The translations under genes were made by a program, and so were the position numbers. A stretch of 64,000 nt of DNA, taken from NCBI RefSeq assembly GCF_000420545.1, contig NZ_ATVD01000004.1, positions 124,001 through 188,000 on the forward strand, given 5' to 3'. Below are positions 32,097 to 40,611 of the stretch, one piece after another. Under the pieces are notes generated by a model. The model was given only the letters and a program-made list of their open reading frames with translations. It was not told where the DNA came from and searched no databases. Origin of the DNA: Arenimonas oryziterrae DSM 21050 = YC6267. Lineage in GTDB: Bacteria; Pseudomonadota; Gammaproteobacteria; Xanthomonadales; Xanthomonadaceae. Every line of letters starts with the position of its first letter. The first letter of the stretch is position 1.

Positions 32097-34361
32097 TCAG
32101 AACGAGGTCTTGTACTCCAGACCGACGATGCGCGGCTCGTTCACAAAGCCCGTCAGGTTGTTGAAGTCGATGCCGCCGACCACAGTTTCACGGTTGTTAA
32201 TGTTGCGGCCGTAAATCGCGACTTCCTGGCGACCATCCGCCCAGTTGTAGCCGATGCGCAGACCGCCTTCGACTAGCGGCTTGCCGGTGAACTCGATCGA
32301 GTCGTACAGGAAAAACTCGACTTCGCCGCGATACGCCCAGTCGGTATAGAAATACAGCTCGCCGTCGCCCATCGGAATGCCGTAACGCGCGGTCAGGTTG
32401 TAGATGTGCTTGGGCGCCTGCGGCAGACGATTGCCGTCGATCGAGTACGTGCCCGGCACGGCACCGGCCGGATCGACCACGGTGCAACCGCCGCCACAGC
32501 CCTGCACGGCGAGCGTCGGGTCCTTGATCTTGGTGTCGTTGAGGCTGGCACCGAAGGTCACGAGCAGGTCGGGCGTCAGGTAGGCCTCGAAATCGAGCTC
32601 GTAGCCATGACCTTCGACGCGACGGGCGTTGATGAGGCGATTGAAGTTGGCGCCGCCACCGACCGCGGTGAGCTGCTGGTTGTTGACGGTGTAGTCGAAC
32701 ACGCCCAGCGAGACGCGCGCACGGTTGTCCCAGAAGTCGGTCTTGATGCCGAGTTCGCGGGACAGCACGGTCTCCGAATCGGCCGTCGAGATCGTGTCGC
32801 CGAACAGCAGGCGACCCTGGATGCTCGGTGCGCGGAAACCGTTGGCCAGGCGCGCATAGAAATTGGTGCGGTCGTTGACCGCCCAGGTCGCGCTGATGTC
32901 CCAGCTCACATCCGAGTCGCTGGTCTGCGTGGCCAGGCGACCGATGAACACCGGCGAGAATGGCGGCGCGATCAGGCGGTCGGCGGTGAAGTCCTTCTCG
33001 TCCTTGGTGTAACGGATGCCGCCGCGCAGCTTGAGCGCATCGTTGACGTCGTAGTCGCCGGACAGGTAGATCGCCCAGGCCTTGGTCGACTGGCGCTGCT
33101 GCGCGAAGCCGTTGAGGCTGCCGCCGGCCAGCGTGTCGTAGTTGAGACTGTCGACAGTGAAGTCTTCATCGAAGTAGTACAGGCCGCCCTGCCAGTCGAA
33201 CCGTCCCCAGTCGTTCGACTGCAGGCGGAATTCCTGGGTGAACTGGCGGTGCGACGGCAGACCGTCGGCGGATTCGGCCGTGAACGGAATGAAGCCCGGT
33301 CCCGACGGGGGCGCGAACACCGCGCGATAGCCGCCATCGATGTCGCCGCGACTCAGCGTGTCCACGCTTTCATAGCCGGTGATCGAGAACAGGCTGACCT
33401 TGCCGAAATTCCAGGTCAGGCGCGCATTGCCGCCGATCTGGTCGAGGTTCTGGAAATTCTGGCCATCGATGGAGACCTGGTCACGCTCGAAACCCGCGAC
33501 CAGATCATTGGTGCCAGGCCGGATGATGTTGGCGCGGAACAGCCGGGCGGTGCCGTTGAGATGGCGCTTGTGCACATTGAGCAGGGCTTCGAAACCGTCG
33601 CTCGGTGCGATCAGCAGCTGGAAGCGCGCGGCGTATTCCTTGTAGCCCTCCAGCGCGTCGTTCTCGCCGGTGAAGGTGTTGTCGACCCAGTTGCCCCGCC
33701 GCTGGTACAGACCCGAGAACCGCGCCGACACCGTTGGCGAGAACGCGCCACCGACGGCGCCCTCAATATTGGTCGTGCCGTAGCTGCCGTAGGAAATGCG
33801 GCCGTAGCCACCGAATTCCTGACTGGGGCGCACCGACTCGAACTTCACTACGCCGGCCGGCGAGTTGCGGCCGAACAAGGTGCCCTGCGGACCACGCAAC
33901 AGTTCGACCTGATCGACGTCGAACACCGGGAAGCCCTTGAGGATCGGGTTCTCCTGCACGACGTCGTCGTACACCAGCGACACCGGCTGCGAGGCATTGA
34001 GATCGAAATCGGTATTGCCCAGGCCGCGGATGTAGAAGCGCGGGAACGCGCGACCGAACGAGGATTCGATGTTCAGGCTGGGCAGGCGGCCGGACAGGAA
34101 ACGCACGTCTTCGCCACCGGACTTGATCACGTCCAGCTTCTCGCCGCTGACCACGGTGATCGACACGGGCACCTTCTGGATATTCTCGATGCGGCGCTCG
34201 GCGCTCACTTCGATCGTGCCCAGGGTCGTGGGGTCTTTTTCCTTGGCGGCCTCGGTCGTTTCCTGGGCGAAAGCACAGGTCGCCGGCATCGCCAGGGCGA
34301 TGGCCAGGGCCAGAGTCTGCGGACGAAGTCGGATGGAAGTCGGAAGCGTTGCTGCGGCCAT
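32097..34361 (-). CDS. TonB-dependent outer membrane receptor
   Basis: A 754-residue TonB-dependent receptor. A signal peptide ends near residue 32 (TCAFA), followed by an N-terminal segment with TLGTIEVSAERR as the likely TonB-box region, a plug domain to about 195 (RFYIRGLGN, VELLRGPQGTLFGRNSPAGVV) and a 22-strand beta-barrel ending in the outer-membrane C-terminal signature VGLEYKTSF. Two Cys in a GCGGGCTVVDP loop suggest a barrel-loop disulfide. The ligand is unknown: siderophore, cobalamin or an organic nutrient. Its layout resembles the Pfam-type oar/FyuA-like receptors of Xanthomonadales. No TonB, ExbB or regulator gene is near; an AT-rich promoter zone lies upstream. Confidence 0.9.
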   Translation of the reverse strand: MAAATLPTSIRLRPQTLALAIALAMPATCAFAQETTEAAKEKDPTTLGTIEVSAERRIENIQKVPVSITVVSGEKLDVIKSGGEDVRFLSGRLPSLNIESSFGRAFPRFYIRGLGNTDFDLNASQPVSLVYDDVVQENPILKGFPVFDVDQVELLRGPQGTLFGRNSPAGVVKFESVRPSQEFGGYGRISYGSYGTTNIEGAVGGAFSPTVSARFSGLYQRRGNWVDNTFTGENDALEGYKEYAARFQLLIAPSDGFEALLNVHKRHLNGTARLFRANIIRPGTNDLVAGFERDQVSIDGQNFQNLDQIGGNARLTWNFGKVSLFSITGYESVDTLSRGDIDGGYRAVFAPPSGPGFIPFTAESADGLPSHRQFTQEFRLQSNDWGRFDWQGGLYYFDEDFTVDSLNYDTLAGGSLNGFAQQRQSTKAWAIYLSGDYDVNDALKLRGGIRYTKDEKDFTADRLIAPPFSPVFIGRLATQTSDSDVSWDISATWAVNDRTNFYARLANGFRAPSIQGRLLFGDTISTADSETVLSRELGIKTDFWDNRARVSLGVFDYTVNNQQLTAVGGGANFNRLINARRVEGHGYELDFEAYLTPDLLVTFGASLNDTKIKDPTLAVQGCGGGCTVVDPAGAVPGTYSIDGNRLPQAPKHIYNLTARYGIPMGDGELYFYTDWAYRGEVEFFLYDSIEFTGKPLVEGGLRIGYNWADGRQEVAIYGRNINNRETVVGGIDFNNLTGFVNEPRIVGLEYKTSF

Positions 34362-34531
34362 GCCTGTGCCCCTTTGAGTGAGATGAGCAGTTCATCGCTC
34401 GGCCCGAAGCGCAGTCGGGCCAATGAACGACGACGCAGCAGGATTCTAGGGTCGGGAGGTACCGTACGGAAAGCGAAAATCGAGGCACGCGCGCGCGGAC
34501 CGCACGAAAGAGCGCGCAATAAATATATTAT

Positions 34532-34552
34532 TAATCAATTGATTACATTATA
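34532..34552 (-). promoter_or_regulatory. Candidate TonB-receptor promoter with a 14-bp operator-like palindrome
   Basis: An exact TATAAT -10 element (34547-34552, minus strand) lies next to the perfect palindrome TAATCAATTGATTA (34532-34545), which overlaps the predicted start point. No clear -35 is seen at 17 bp. The surrounding 34515-34570 is AT-rich in otherwise GC-rich DNA. A second short repeat GTTGA-TAC-TCAAC is at 34555-34567. A repressor site is inferred. Confidence 0.5.
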
Positions 34553-34591
34553 TTGTTGATACTCAACATGATGCACAATCGTCGCTTGGAC

Positions 34592-35077
34592 TCAGCGCGA
34601 AAACTGCCAGCTGCGCATGCGACCGTTCTCGTACGGCATCACGCCATGGAACGGGCGCGGATCATCGTCGAACACCAGCGGCAGGAACTGCCGGTCGCCT
34701 TCCCACAGATTGAGCTCGGGCACCCGCGCGATCTCGATCCACTCCAGCGTGCCCTCTTCGTTGCGCCGGAACGCGTCGCCGACGAAGCGGTCGATGCGGA
34801 AAATGAAGCCCAGCCAGTCTTCGCCGTTCTTGCCGAAGCCCGGCCAGCTGATCGTTCCGCGCAGCACCATGTCCTCGCAGATCAGGCCGGATTCCTCGCG
34901 GATTTCCCGACGCATCCCAGCCATGACGTCCTCGTCGCGTTCGACCTTGCCGCCCAGTCCGTTGTACTTGTCGAGATGGTGATCGTCCGGGCGCGCATTG
35001 CGATGGATCAGCAGGACGCGTTCGCGATCGGGCGACAGCACGTAGCCGAGCGTGGCGACGATGGGGCAATAAGGCAT
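34592..35077 (-). CDS. NUDIX hydrolase (8-oxo-dGTP diphosphatase-like)
   Basis: A 161-residue NUDIX enzyme. The box G-x5-E-x7-R-E-U-x-E-E-x-G-U is intact at 42-64 (GGKVERDEDVMAGMRREIREESGL spans it), and the VLLIHRN strand and WLGFIFRI strand flank it. It resembles MutT/NUDT1-type 8-oxo-dGTP or 2-OH-dATP diphosphatases. The real substrate is not determined. It runs toward the TonB-receptor promoter region and is divergent from the DUF3297 gene. Its stop (34592) leaves only a short gap to the AT-rich zone. Confidence 0.9.
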   Translation of the reverse strand: MPYCPIVATLGYVLSPDRERVLLIHRNARPDDHHLDKYNGLGGKVERDEDVMAGMRREIREESGLICEDMVLRGTISWPGFGKNGEDWLGFIFRIDRFVGDAFRRNEEGTLEWIEIARVPELNLWEGDRQFLPLVFDDDPRPFHGVMPYENGRMRSWQFSR

Positions 35078-35208
35078 GGGGACCGAATCGTGGACGGCGG
35101 GGCCGACAGCATATCCGCCGCGCGCGAAATCAGGCGAAAATGCCGGCCTGCCCGCCCCAGCTTGGTGCGGGCGCCGACCCTCTTTCCGATTCCTTCCGAG
35201 ACTTGACC

Positions 35209-35451
35209 ATGACCGACACCCCGCCCGACCGCCTTGCGATGAATCCGCGCAGCCCCTTCCACAACGCCGCCATTCTCGATCGCGGCGTCGGCGTGCGCTT
35301 CAAGGGCGAGGAGCGGACGAATGTCGAGGAGTACTGCATCAGCGAAGGCTGGATCCGCGTCGCCGCCGGCAAGGCGCTCGATCGCCGCGGCAATGCGATG
35401 ACGATCAAGCTCAGCGGCGAGGTCGTCGCCTACTTCCACGATCAAGCCTAG
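35209..35451 (+). CDS. DUF3297 family protein
   Basis: An 80-residue protein. The conserved set is PPDRLAMNPRSPFHNAAILDRGVGVRFKGEERTNVEEYCISEGWIRV and the ending GKALDRRGNAMTIKLSGEVVAYF, which is typical of DUF3297 proteins of Proteobacteria. It is soluble, short and basic. Function unknown. The ATG at 35209 was chosen because the family begins with Met-Thr/Ser-(x)-Pro. It is divergent from the NUDIX gene and convergent with the LytTR gene, whose stop lies 11 bases away. Confidence 0.9.
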   Translation: MTDTPPDRLAMNPRSPFHNAAILDRGVGVRFKGEERTNVEEYCISEGWIRVAAGKALDRRGNAMTIKLSGEVVAYFHDQA

Positions 35452-35461
35452 CCACCGCGGT

Positions 35462-36322
35462 TCACCGCTTGAGCGCGGACCGGTAGCGCCGACTGCACGG
35501 CACCTTGGTGCCATCGCGCATGACCAGACGGGCATCGCCCGTCTCCAGCGGCTCGATCTCGGCCACGCAATCGAGATTGACCATGTAGCTGCGGTGCACA
35601 CGCACGAACCGCGCCGGATCCAGGCGCGGTTCGATGCCGGCCATGGTCGCGCGTAGCGGATACTCGCGGCCACGCACGCGCAGGTTCACGTAGTTTCCCG
35701 AGGCTTGCAGGAGCTCGATATCGTTGGCGGCAACCAGGAATTCCTTGCCCAGCTTGCGCACCAGGAACCGCTCCGGCCGCTCGACCGGCTCCACCGCCGG
35801 CCCCTCGTCGGGCGCATCGAGCAGACGTGCTTCGCCCTGCATCCGCAACAGCACGAGGTGGTACACGGCGACGATCAGCAGGATGGTGCCGTAGGTCTGC
35901 CAGTCCTTGAGGTATTCGTAGGCCAGCTCGCGCGGCCAGGAGCCGAAGTCGTAGCTCTCGCCGTACCAGGCATACGCCAGATGGCGCAGACCGACCATCG
36001 CCAGCACGTGCACCAGACTGAAGACGACCGAACCGAGCACATGCCAGGGCAGATGCCGGCGCAACTGGTTCAGGTAGAGCGGGAAGCGCCGTTCGAAGGC
36101 GATCACCGCCGGCACCAGGGCCAGCAGGACCAGGTTGCTCGACCACTCCCAGACGATCGGCTCCCATGGGGCGAAGTCCAGGTGCACGCGCTCGACATCC
36201 AGCAGCACGATGACCGAATTGGTCGTGGCCTGCAGGAGGTAGTTGAAGATCCAGAAGCCGGTCTCGAAGAAACGGCGATACGGCTGGTAGCGCTCCAGCA
36301 GGGAGCGTGAGTCGATAGTCAT
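35462..36322 (-). CDS. LytTR-type DNA-binding protein with an N-terminal membrane sensor domain
   Basis: A 286-residue one-component regulator. The N-terminal part has about four membrane helices (near 22-45, 60-78, 94-112 and 145-160), then a Pro/Glu-rich linker, then a LytTR domain from about 185 to 286 with VRKLGKEFLVAANDIELLQASGNYVNLRVRGREYPLRATMAGIEPRL and FVRVHRSYMVNLDCVAEI. No receiver domain and no histidine kinase are present, so a membrane signal may act directly on DNA binding. Known for related proteins: autoregulation or control of a neighbour. It is divergent from the acyltransferase gene at 36468. Confidence 0.88.
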   Translation of the reverse strand: MTIDSRSLLERYQPYRRFFETGFWIFNYLLQATTNSVIVLLDVERVHLDFAPWEPIVWEWSSNLVLLALVPAVIAFERRFPLYLNQLRRHLPWHVLGSVVFSLVHVLAMVGLRHLAYAWYGESYDFGSWPRELAYEYLKDWQTYGTILLIVAVYHLVLLRMQGEARLLDAPDEGPAVEPVERPERFLVRKLGKEFLVAANDIELLQASGNYVNLRVRGREYPLRATMAGIEPRLDPARFVRVHRSYMVNLDCVAEIEPLETGDARLVMRDGTKVPCSRRYRSALKR

Positions 36323-36467
36323 CGCTGCATTCTAAGGGCCGGGGACGAATCGCGTCCCGCAACTCGTCCCGCGAGACCACCGTTCGTCACTGTTCCCCGC
36401 GCCCTGCCCCCTGGTCCTGGGCTGGCGGCCGCGCCGTAGGCAGTCTGGGCTCACTCAGGAGAACCCC

Positions 36468-37667
36468 ATGACCCGCCGCCACGACATCGACGCCCTGCGC
36501 GCCATCGCCTTCAGTCTGCTGATCCTCTATCACCTGGCCATGCTCTACGTCTTCGACTGGGGCTGGCACGTCAAAAGCCCCTATCAGGGCGAATGGCTGC
36601 AATGGCCGATGCTGTTCGTCAATCGCTGGCGCATGGACCTGATCTTCCTCATTTCGGGCATGGCCGCCGCCTTTCTGCTCAAACCCGACCAGGTCTGGCG
36701 CTTCGTCCGCAGCCGGACCTGGCGCCTGTTCCTGCCACTGGTGTTCGGCATGCTCGTCATCGTGCCGATCCAGCCGTATGCGCAGGGCGTGTCGAACGGA
36801 CTGGTCGAACCGGGCTTCTGGCATTTCCTCAGCGAGTATTACCGCGGCAAGCGCTGGCCCGAAGAAGCCTTCGACGGCTGGGAACACGGCTACACCTGGA
36901 ACCACCTGTGGTACCTGGCCTACCTGTGGGTCTACACCCTCGTTCTGGCCCTGCTCGCCAAGCCGCTGGCGTCTTCATTCGGTCGCCGCATGAGTGCGAT
37001 GTTCACTGGCCTGCGCGGCTGGAAGCTGATGGTCCTGCCGGCCCTACCCCTGCTGTTCTATACGCTCACCTTGCAGCAGCGCTTTCCCGACGACGGCGAT
37101 TTCATCCACGACTGGTACCGCAATGCGGTGTATTTCACGGTGTTCGTCTATGGTTACCTGATCGCCCGCGACAGCGGCTTCTGGACCGAAGCCCTGCGTC
37201 TGCGCCGCGTCAGCCTGATCGCGGCACTGCTGTTGTTCGTCCCCTACCTCACGTTGGTCGCGACCCTTCCCGAGGACGTGCCGTTCTGGCAGCAGGCGGG
37301 CCTGTGGACGCTGCGCAATCTCTACATCTGGACGATGCTGCTGGCGATACTCGGCTGGTCACATGCCTTGTTGAACAAACCGTTTCGCTGGCTGCCTTGG
37401 GCCAACGAGTCGGTCTATCCCTGGTACATGCTGCACCAGAGCCTGATCGTCGGCCTCGCCTTCTGGCTGATTCCCTTCCACCTCGGCCCGGTGCTCGAGC
37501 CGATCGCCGTGTTGTCGGGCACGGTGCTGGGCTGTTTCGCGATCAGCGAAATCGCCAAGCGCGTCCCGCTGCTGCGGCCGTGCTTCGGGCTGAAGGCGCT
37601 TCCCCGACCTGCGGAAACGAGCGCGGGTGCTTCGGTACGAGGAGACGTTCTCGCGGAAGACCGCTAG
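36468..37667 (+). CDS. Membrane acyltransferase (acyltransferase 3 family, OpgC-like)
   Basis: A 399-residue integral membrane protein with about ten helices. It opens with RRHDIDALRAIAFSLLILYHL, which carries the conserved His/Arg-Asp start of acyltransferase 3 proteins. ISGMAAAFLL is the usual second-helix motif. Members acylate sugars or lipids in the periplasm; OpgC succinylates osmoregulated glucans. Cyclic-glucan or polysaccharide modification is possible, but no glucan gene is adjacent. An AGGAGA ribosome site precedes the start. Its last bases overlap the stop of the convergent HD-domain gene by CTAG. Confidence 0.88.
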   Translation: MTRRHDIDALRAIAFSLLILYHLAMLYVFDWGWHVKSPYQGEWLQWPMLFVNRWRMDLIFLISGMAAAFLLKPDQVWRFVRSRTWRLFLPLVFGMLVIVPIQPYAQGVSNGLVEPGFWHFLSEYYRGKRWPEEAFDGWEHGYTWNHLWYLAYLWVYTLVLALLAKPLASSFGRRMSAMFTGLRGWKLMVLPALPLLFYTLTLQQRFPDDGDFIHDWYRNAVYFTVFVYGYLIARDSGFWTEALRLRRVSLIAALLLFVPYLTLVATLPEDVPFWQQAGLWTLRNLYIWTMLLAILGWSHALLNKPFRWLPWANESVYPWYMLHQSLIVGLAFWLIPFHLGPVLEPIAVLSGTVLGCFAISEIAKRVPLLRPCFGLKALPRPAETSAGASVRGDVLAEDR

Positions 37668-38314
37668 CGACCGGCACCGGCGCGCGTGACCGAGCGCGGC
37701 GCCTGCAGCACACGCTGCAGGTTCACGCGGGCTGGCGCATCGAAGCGCCCGTGGAAGGCATCGCTCAGAAAGATGCGCTCCTTGGCCAGCAGGCCTTTCA
37801 GGAAGCGCCGCCGGTTGAACTCAAACAGCCAGCCCGGCAACTTGCCCCGGTACTCGCTGGCGATGCCCCGATGGTAGGCATCAAACGCCGCTGGAGCTGC
37901 GCCGAGAATCGCCATGTCGCCATCCAGGAACCGCCGCGCGTCCTCGTCCACGTCGTCCGGACCGACCCGCCCATGCCGCGCCGTCAAGCGGATGAGTTCG
38001 GCCACGCGGGCCCCGTCGATGCCCGCTTCTGGCAGATGTTCCGCGATTGCTTCGAGGGCCAGCACGGCGCTGCGCTCTTCGTTGTCCCGCCGGCCCGCCT
38101 GATAGATCGCGTCATGGAAAAGCACGGCCAGGAATACTTCCCGCGGCTGCCGCCAGGCCGATCGCTGCGCCGATTCCGCGTAGTGCCCGAGCACCTCGTG
38201 CACATGATCGAAGTTGTGATACGCCCGGATCGGCGTCGCGTAGGCCGCCAGCAACAACGACACCAAGCCGGGCGGCAAGGGCATCGGCGCATGCGGGATC
38301 GTATTCATGGACAT
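37664..38314 (-). CDS. HD-domain metal-dependent phosphohydrolase
   Basis: A 216-residue protein. The YHNFDHVHEVLGH segment (32-44) and LFHDAIYQ (66-73) give the H...HD ligands, and an Asp (FLDGDMAIL) near 130 completes the set. It resembles the COG4339-type predicted HD phosphohydrolases that act on nucleotides or phosphate esters. Substrate unknown. Either of two Met starts (38314 or 38308) is possible. It converges with the acyltransferase gene through a shared CTAG. Confidence 0.88.
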   Translation of the reverse strand: MSMNTIPHAPMPLPPGLVSLLLAAYATPIRAYHNFDHVHEVLGHYAESAQRSAWRQPREVFLAVLFHDAIYQAGRRDNEERSAVLALEAIAEHLPEAGIDGARVAELIRLTARHGRVGPDDVDEDARRFLDGDMAILGAAPAAFDAYHRGIASEYRGKLPGWLFEFNRRRFLKGLLAKERIFLSDAFHGRFDAPARVNLQRVLQAPRSVTRAGAGR

Positions 38315-38430
38315 CGGCGCCTGCGAAGAAGGTCCGGCGAAACCATCGCGCCGATGGACACGGGACGACGCGCCCGGATCACGATATCCTCCGGGGGCCA
38401 CAGCGGCAAACCCCAACCCAGGAGACGGTC

Positions 38431-38529
38431 ATGGCCAAGGGCCTGCAGCAGAAGAAAGAAACCAAGAAAAAACCCGCGAAAACCCTGAAAGAAAAGCGCG
38501 CCGACAAGGCCGCGAAGAAGGGCGGCTAA
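38431..38529 (+). CDS. Tiny Lys-rich basic protein
   Basis: A 32-residue peptide: MAKGLQQKKETKKKPAKTL followed by KEKRADKAAKKGG. Fifteen of the 32 residues are Lys or Arg. An AGGAGA ribosome site lies at the right distance. Peptides with the same MAKG(x)QQKKETKK-(x)-LKEKRA pattern are widespread in gammaproteobacteria, as I recall. A nucleic acid or ribosome contact is inferred only from charge; the function is unknown. It sits between the HD gene and yceH. Confidence 0.7.
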   Translation: MAKGLQQKKETKKKPAKTLKEKRADKAAKKGG

Positions 38530-38635
38530 GCCGCCCTCTTTTTGCCCGGTCGCCGGATCGCGCCACGCCGTCGAACCGGCGACCGCAGGCATGAGGCATC
38601 ATGGCGTCCCGCCTCCGCTGTTCGCCGATCCCGCC

Positions 38636-39316
38636 ATGACTTCCGAAAATCCCGCTGCCGATGCGACTGCCGATGCGGGTCCGGCGCCGCTCACGACGAT
38701 CCAGGCGCGCATCCTCGGCTGCCTGATCGAGAAGGAAGCGACGACGCCGGAAGCGTATCCGCTGACCGCGAACGCCGTGGTCCTGGCCTGCAACCAGAAA
38801 ACCAGTCGCGAGCCCCTGATGGAGCTTGAGCCGGGCGAAGTCGGCCATGCCCTGCGCGAGCTCGAAGGTCTCGGCGCGATCCGCTCGGTGCACGGCGCCC
38901 GCGCGCAGCGCTACGAACACCGTTTCGCGCAAGCCTGGTCGGTGACCACGCGCCAGCAGGCCCTGCTGTGCGTGCTGATGCTGCGCGGTCCGCAGACCCT
39001 CGCCGAATTGCATACACGCTGCGAACGCATCGCCGCGTTCGCCGATCTCGACGAAGTCCGGCTCACGCTCGAACGCCTCGCACAACGCACGCCCGCCTTG
39101 GCGCTCAACCTCGGCCGCGGCGCGGGCCAGCGCGAAGATCGCTACATGCACCTGCTGTCCGGTGCGGTGGACGCCGAGCAGCTGCTGGCCTCGGTGAAAT
39201 CCACGGGCAGTGCCGAACGCAGCGGCGGCGAGACGCCGTCGCGCATCGACGCGCTCGAAGCGGCCGTGGCAGCACTGCGCGCCGAGCTCGACGCGCTCAA
39301 GTCGCGCCTGCCCTGA
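38636..39316 (+). CDS. yceH: YceH/DUF480 winged-helix protein
   Basis: A 226-residue protein. The DUF480 core starts at LTTIQARILGCLIEKEATTPEAYPLTANAVVLACNQKTSREP, a winged-helix motif, followed by a second winged-helix unit (TTRQQALLCVLMLRGPQTLAELHTR) and a C-terminal coiled coil (RIDALEAAVAALRAELDAL). YceH belongs to this family; its biological role is unclear. The first Met with good context is Met-Thr-Ser-Glu-Asn; the extra in-frame sequence upstream was not used because it overlaps the promoter. Confidence 0.9.
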   Translation: MTSENPAADATADAGPAPLTTIQARILGCLIEKEATTPEAYPLTANAVVLACNQKTSREPLMELEPGEVGHALRELEGLGAIRSVHGARAQRYEHRFAQAWSVTTRQQALLCVLMLRGPQTLAELHTRCERIAAFADLDEVRLTLERLAQRTPALALNLGRGAGQREDRYMHLLSGAVDAEQLLASVKSTGSAERSGGETPSRIDALEAAVAALRAELDALKSRLP

Positions 39317-39351
39317 TCGTCGACCGCGTTCGTCGGCCCCTCAGACTCCGC

Positions 39352-40611
39352 ATGTCCCTCGCTCCCTCCCTGCGCCTGGCCATTGTTGGCGGCGGTCCGG
39401 CCGGCCTCATGGCGGCCGAGTCGGCCCGTGCCGCCGGCATCGACGTCGATGTGTTCGAAGGCAAGGGCTCGGTCGGGCGAAAATTCCTGATCGCCGGCAA
39501 GGGCGGGCTCAATCTGACGCATTCGGAAGCGCGCTCGCCTTTCGTCGATCGCTACGGCGATCGTCGTGAGGACGTCGCGCGCTGGCTTTCGGTGTTCGAC
39601 GCCGACGCCCTGCGCGACTGGGCCCGCGGACTAGGTGTGGACACCTTTGTCGGCAGTTCCGGCCGTGTTTTCCCGACAGACATGAAAGCCGCGCCCCTGC
39701 TGCGCGCCTGGGTACGCCGGCTGCGCGAAAGCGGCGTGCGATTCCATGTGCATCACCGTTGCACCGGCTGGGATGCGGACGGGGCCTTGTGCTTCGACAC
39801 CCCGAGCGGGCCGCAAATCATTCGTGCGCAGGCCGTTGTGCTCGCCTTGGGCGGCGGCAGCTGGCCGCAATTGGGGTCGGACGGCGCGTGGTTGCCCTGG
39901 CTGGCACAACGCGGCGCCGACATCGCGCCGCTGCAGGCGGCGAACTGCGGTTTCGAGATCGCCTGGAGTGAGATCTTCGCCCAGCGGTTCGCCGGGCATC
40001 CTCTGAAACCGGTGAAAATTCTCTGCCCGGAAATTCCGGGCGACGGCCGCTGGCTCCAGGGCGAATGCGTGATTTCCGAAACCGGCATCGAGGGCAGCTT
40101 GATCTATGCACGTTCGGCGCGCCTGCGCGAACAGATCAATGCCGAGGGGTCGGCCGTCATCCATCTGGATCTCGCGCCTGGCCGCGATCTCGACCGACTC
40201 ACGAACGATCTCGCGCGCCCGCGTGGCGGCCGCTCGATGACCGACCATCTGCGCCGCGTCGCCGGCATCGAGGGCGTGAAAACCGGCCTGCTCTACGAAA
40301 CGATGAGCAAGGCCGCGTTCTCCGATCCCGCCACGCTGGCGGCAACGATCAAGTCGCTGCCCCTGACACTGCAGCGCCCGCGCCCGATCGCCGAAACGAT
40401 CAGCAGCGCCGGCGGCGTGCGTTTTTCCGCGCTCGATCCGGCCCTGATGTTGCGTCACGTTCCCGGCGTGTTCTGCGCGGGCGAAATGATCGACTGGGAA
40501 GCGCCCACGGGCGGCTACCTGCTGACCGCGTGTTTCGCGAGCGGAAAGATCGCTGGCGCCGGTGCCGCGGACTACCTGAGTGCGCGGTCCGCCACCCACG
40601 ATCGCGCCTAG
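39352..40611 (+). CDS. BaiN/HI0933-like flavoprotein (putative dehydrogenase)
   Basis: A 419-residue FAD-binding protein. The dinucleotide fold is at GGGPAG (13-18), the glutamate at the end of the second strand is in VFEGKGSVGRKFLIAGKGGLNLTHS, and the C-terminal FAD segment is FSALDPALMLRHVPGVFCAGEMIDWEAPTGGYLLTACFASG. This matches the HI0933/BaiN group related to the aminoacetone oxidase YhiN. Substrate unknown; most members are orphan flavoproteins. It closes with a CTAG stop shared with the convergent DDAH gene. Confidence 0.9.
   Translation: MSLAPSLRLAIVGGGPAGLMAAESARAAGIDVDVFEGKGSVGRKFLIAGKGGLNLTHSEARSPFVDRYGDRREDVARWLSVFDADALRDWARGLGVDTFVGSSGRVFPTDMKAAPLLRAWVRRLRESGVRFHVHHRCTGWDADGALCFDTPSGPQIIRAQAVVLALGGGSWPQLGSDGAWLPWLAQRGADIAPLQAANCGFEIAWSEIFAQRFAGHPLKPVKILCPEIPGDGRWLQGECVISETGIEGSLIYARSARLREQINAEGSAVIHLDLAPGRDLDRLTNDLARPRGGRSMTDHLRRVAGIEGVKTGLLYETMSKAAFSDPATLAATIKSLPLTLQRPRPIAETISSAGGVRFSALDPALMLRHVPGVFCAGEMIDWEAPTGGYLLTACFASGKIAGAGAADYLSARSATHDRA

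Noticed and set aside
32406-34559. Long plus-strand open frame opposite the TonB receptor (717 codons)
   Set aside because: It is antisense to a clear TonB-dependent receptor and has no recognisable domain or plausible ribosome site.
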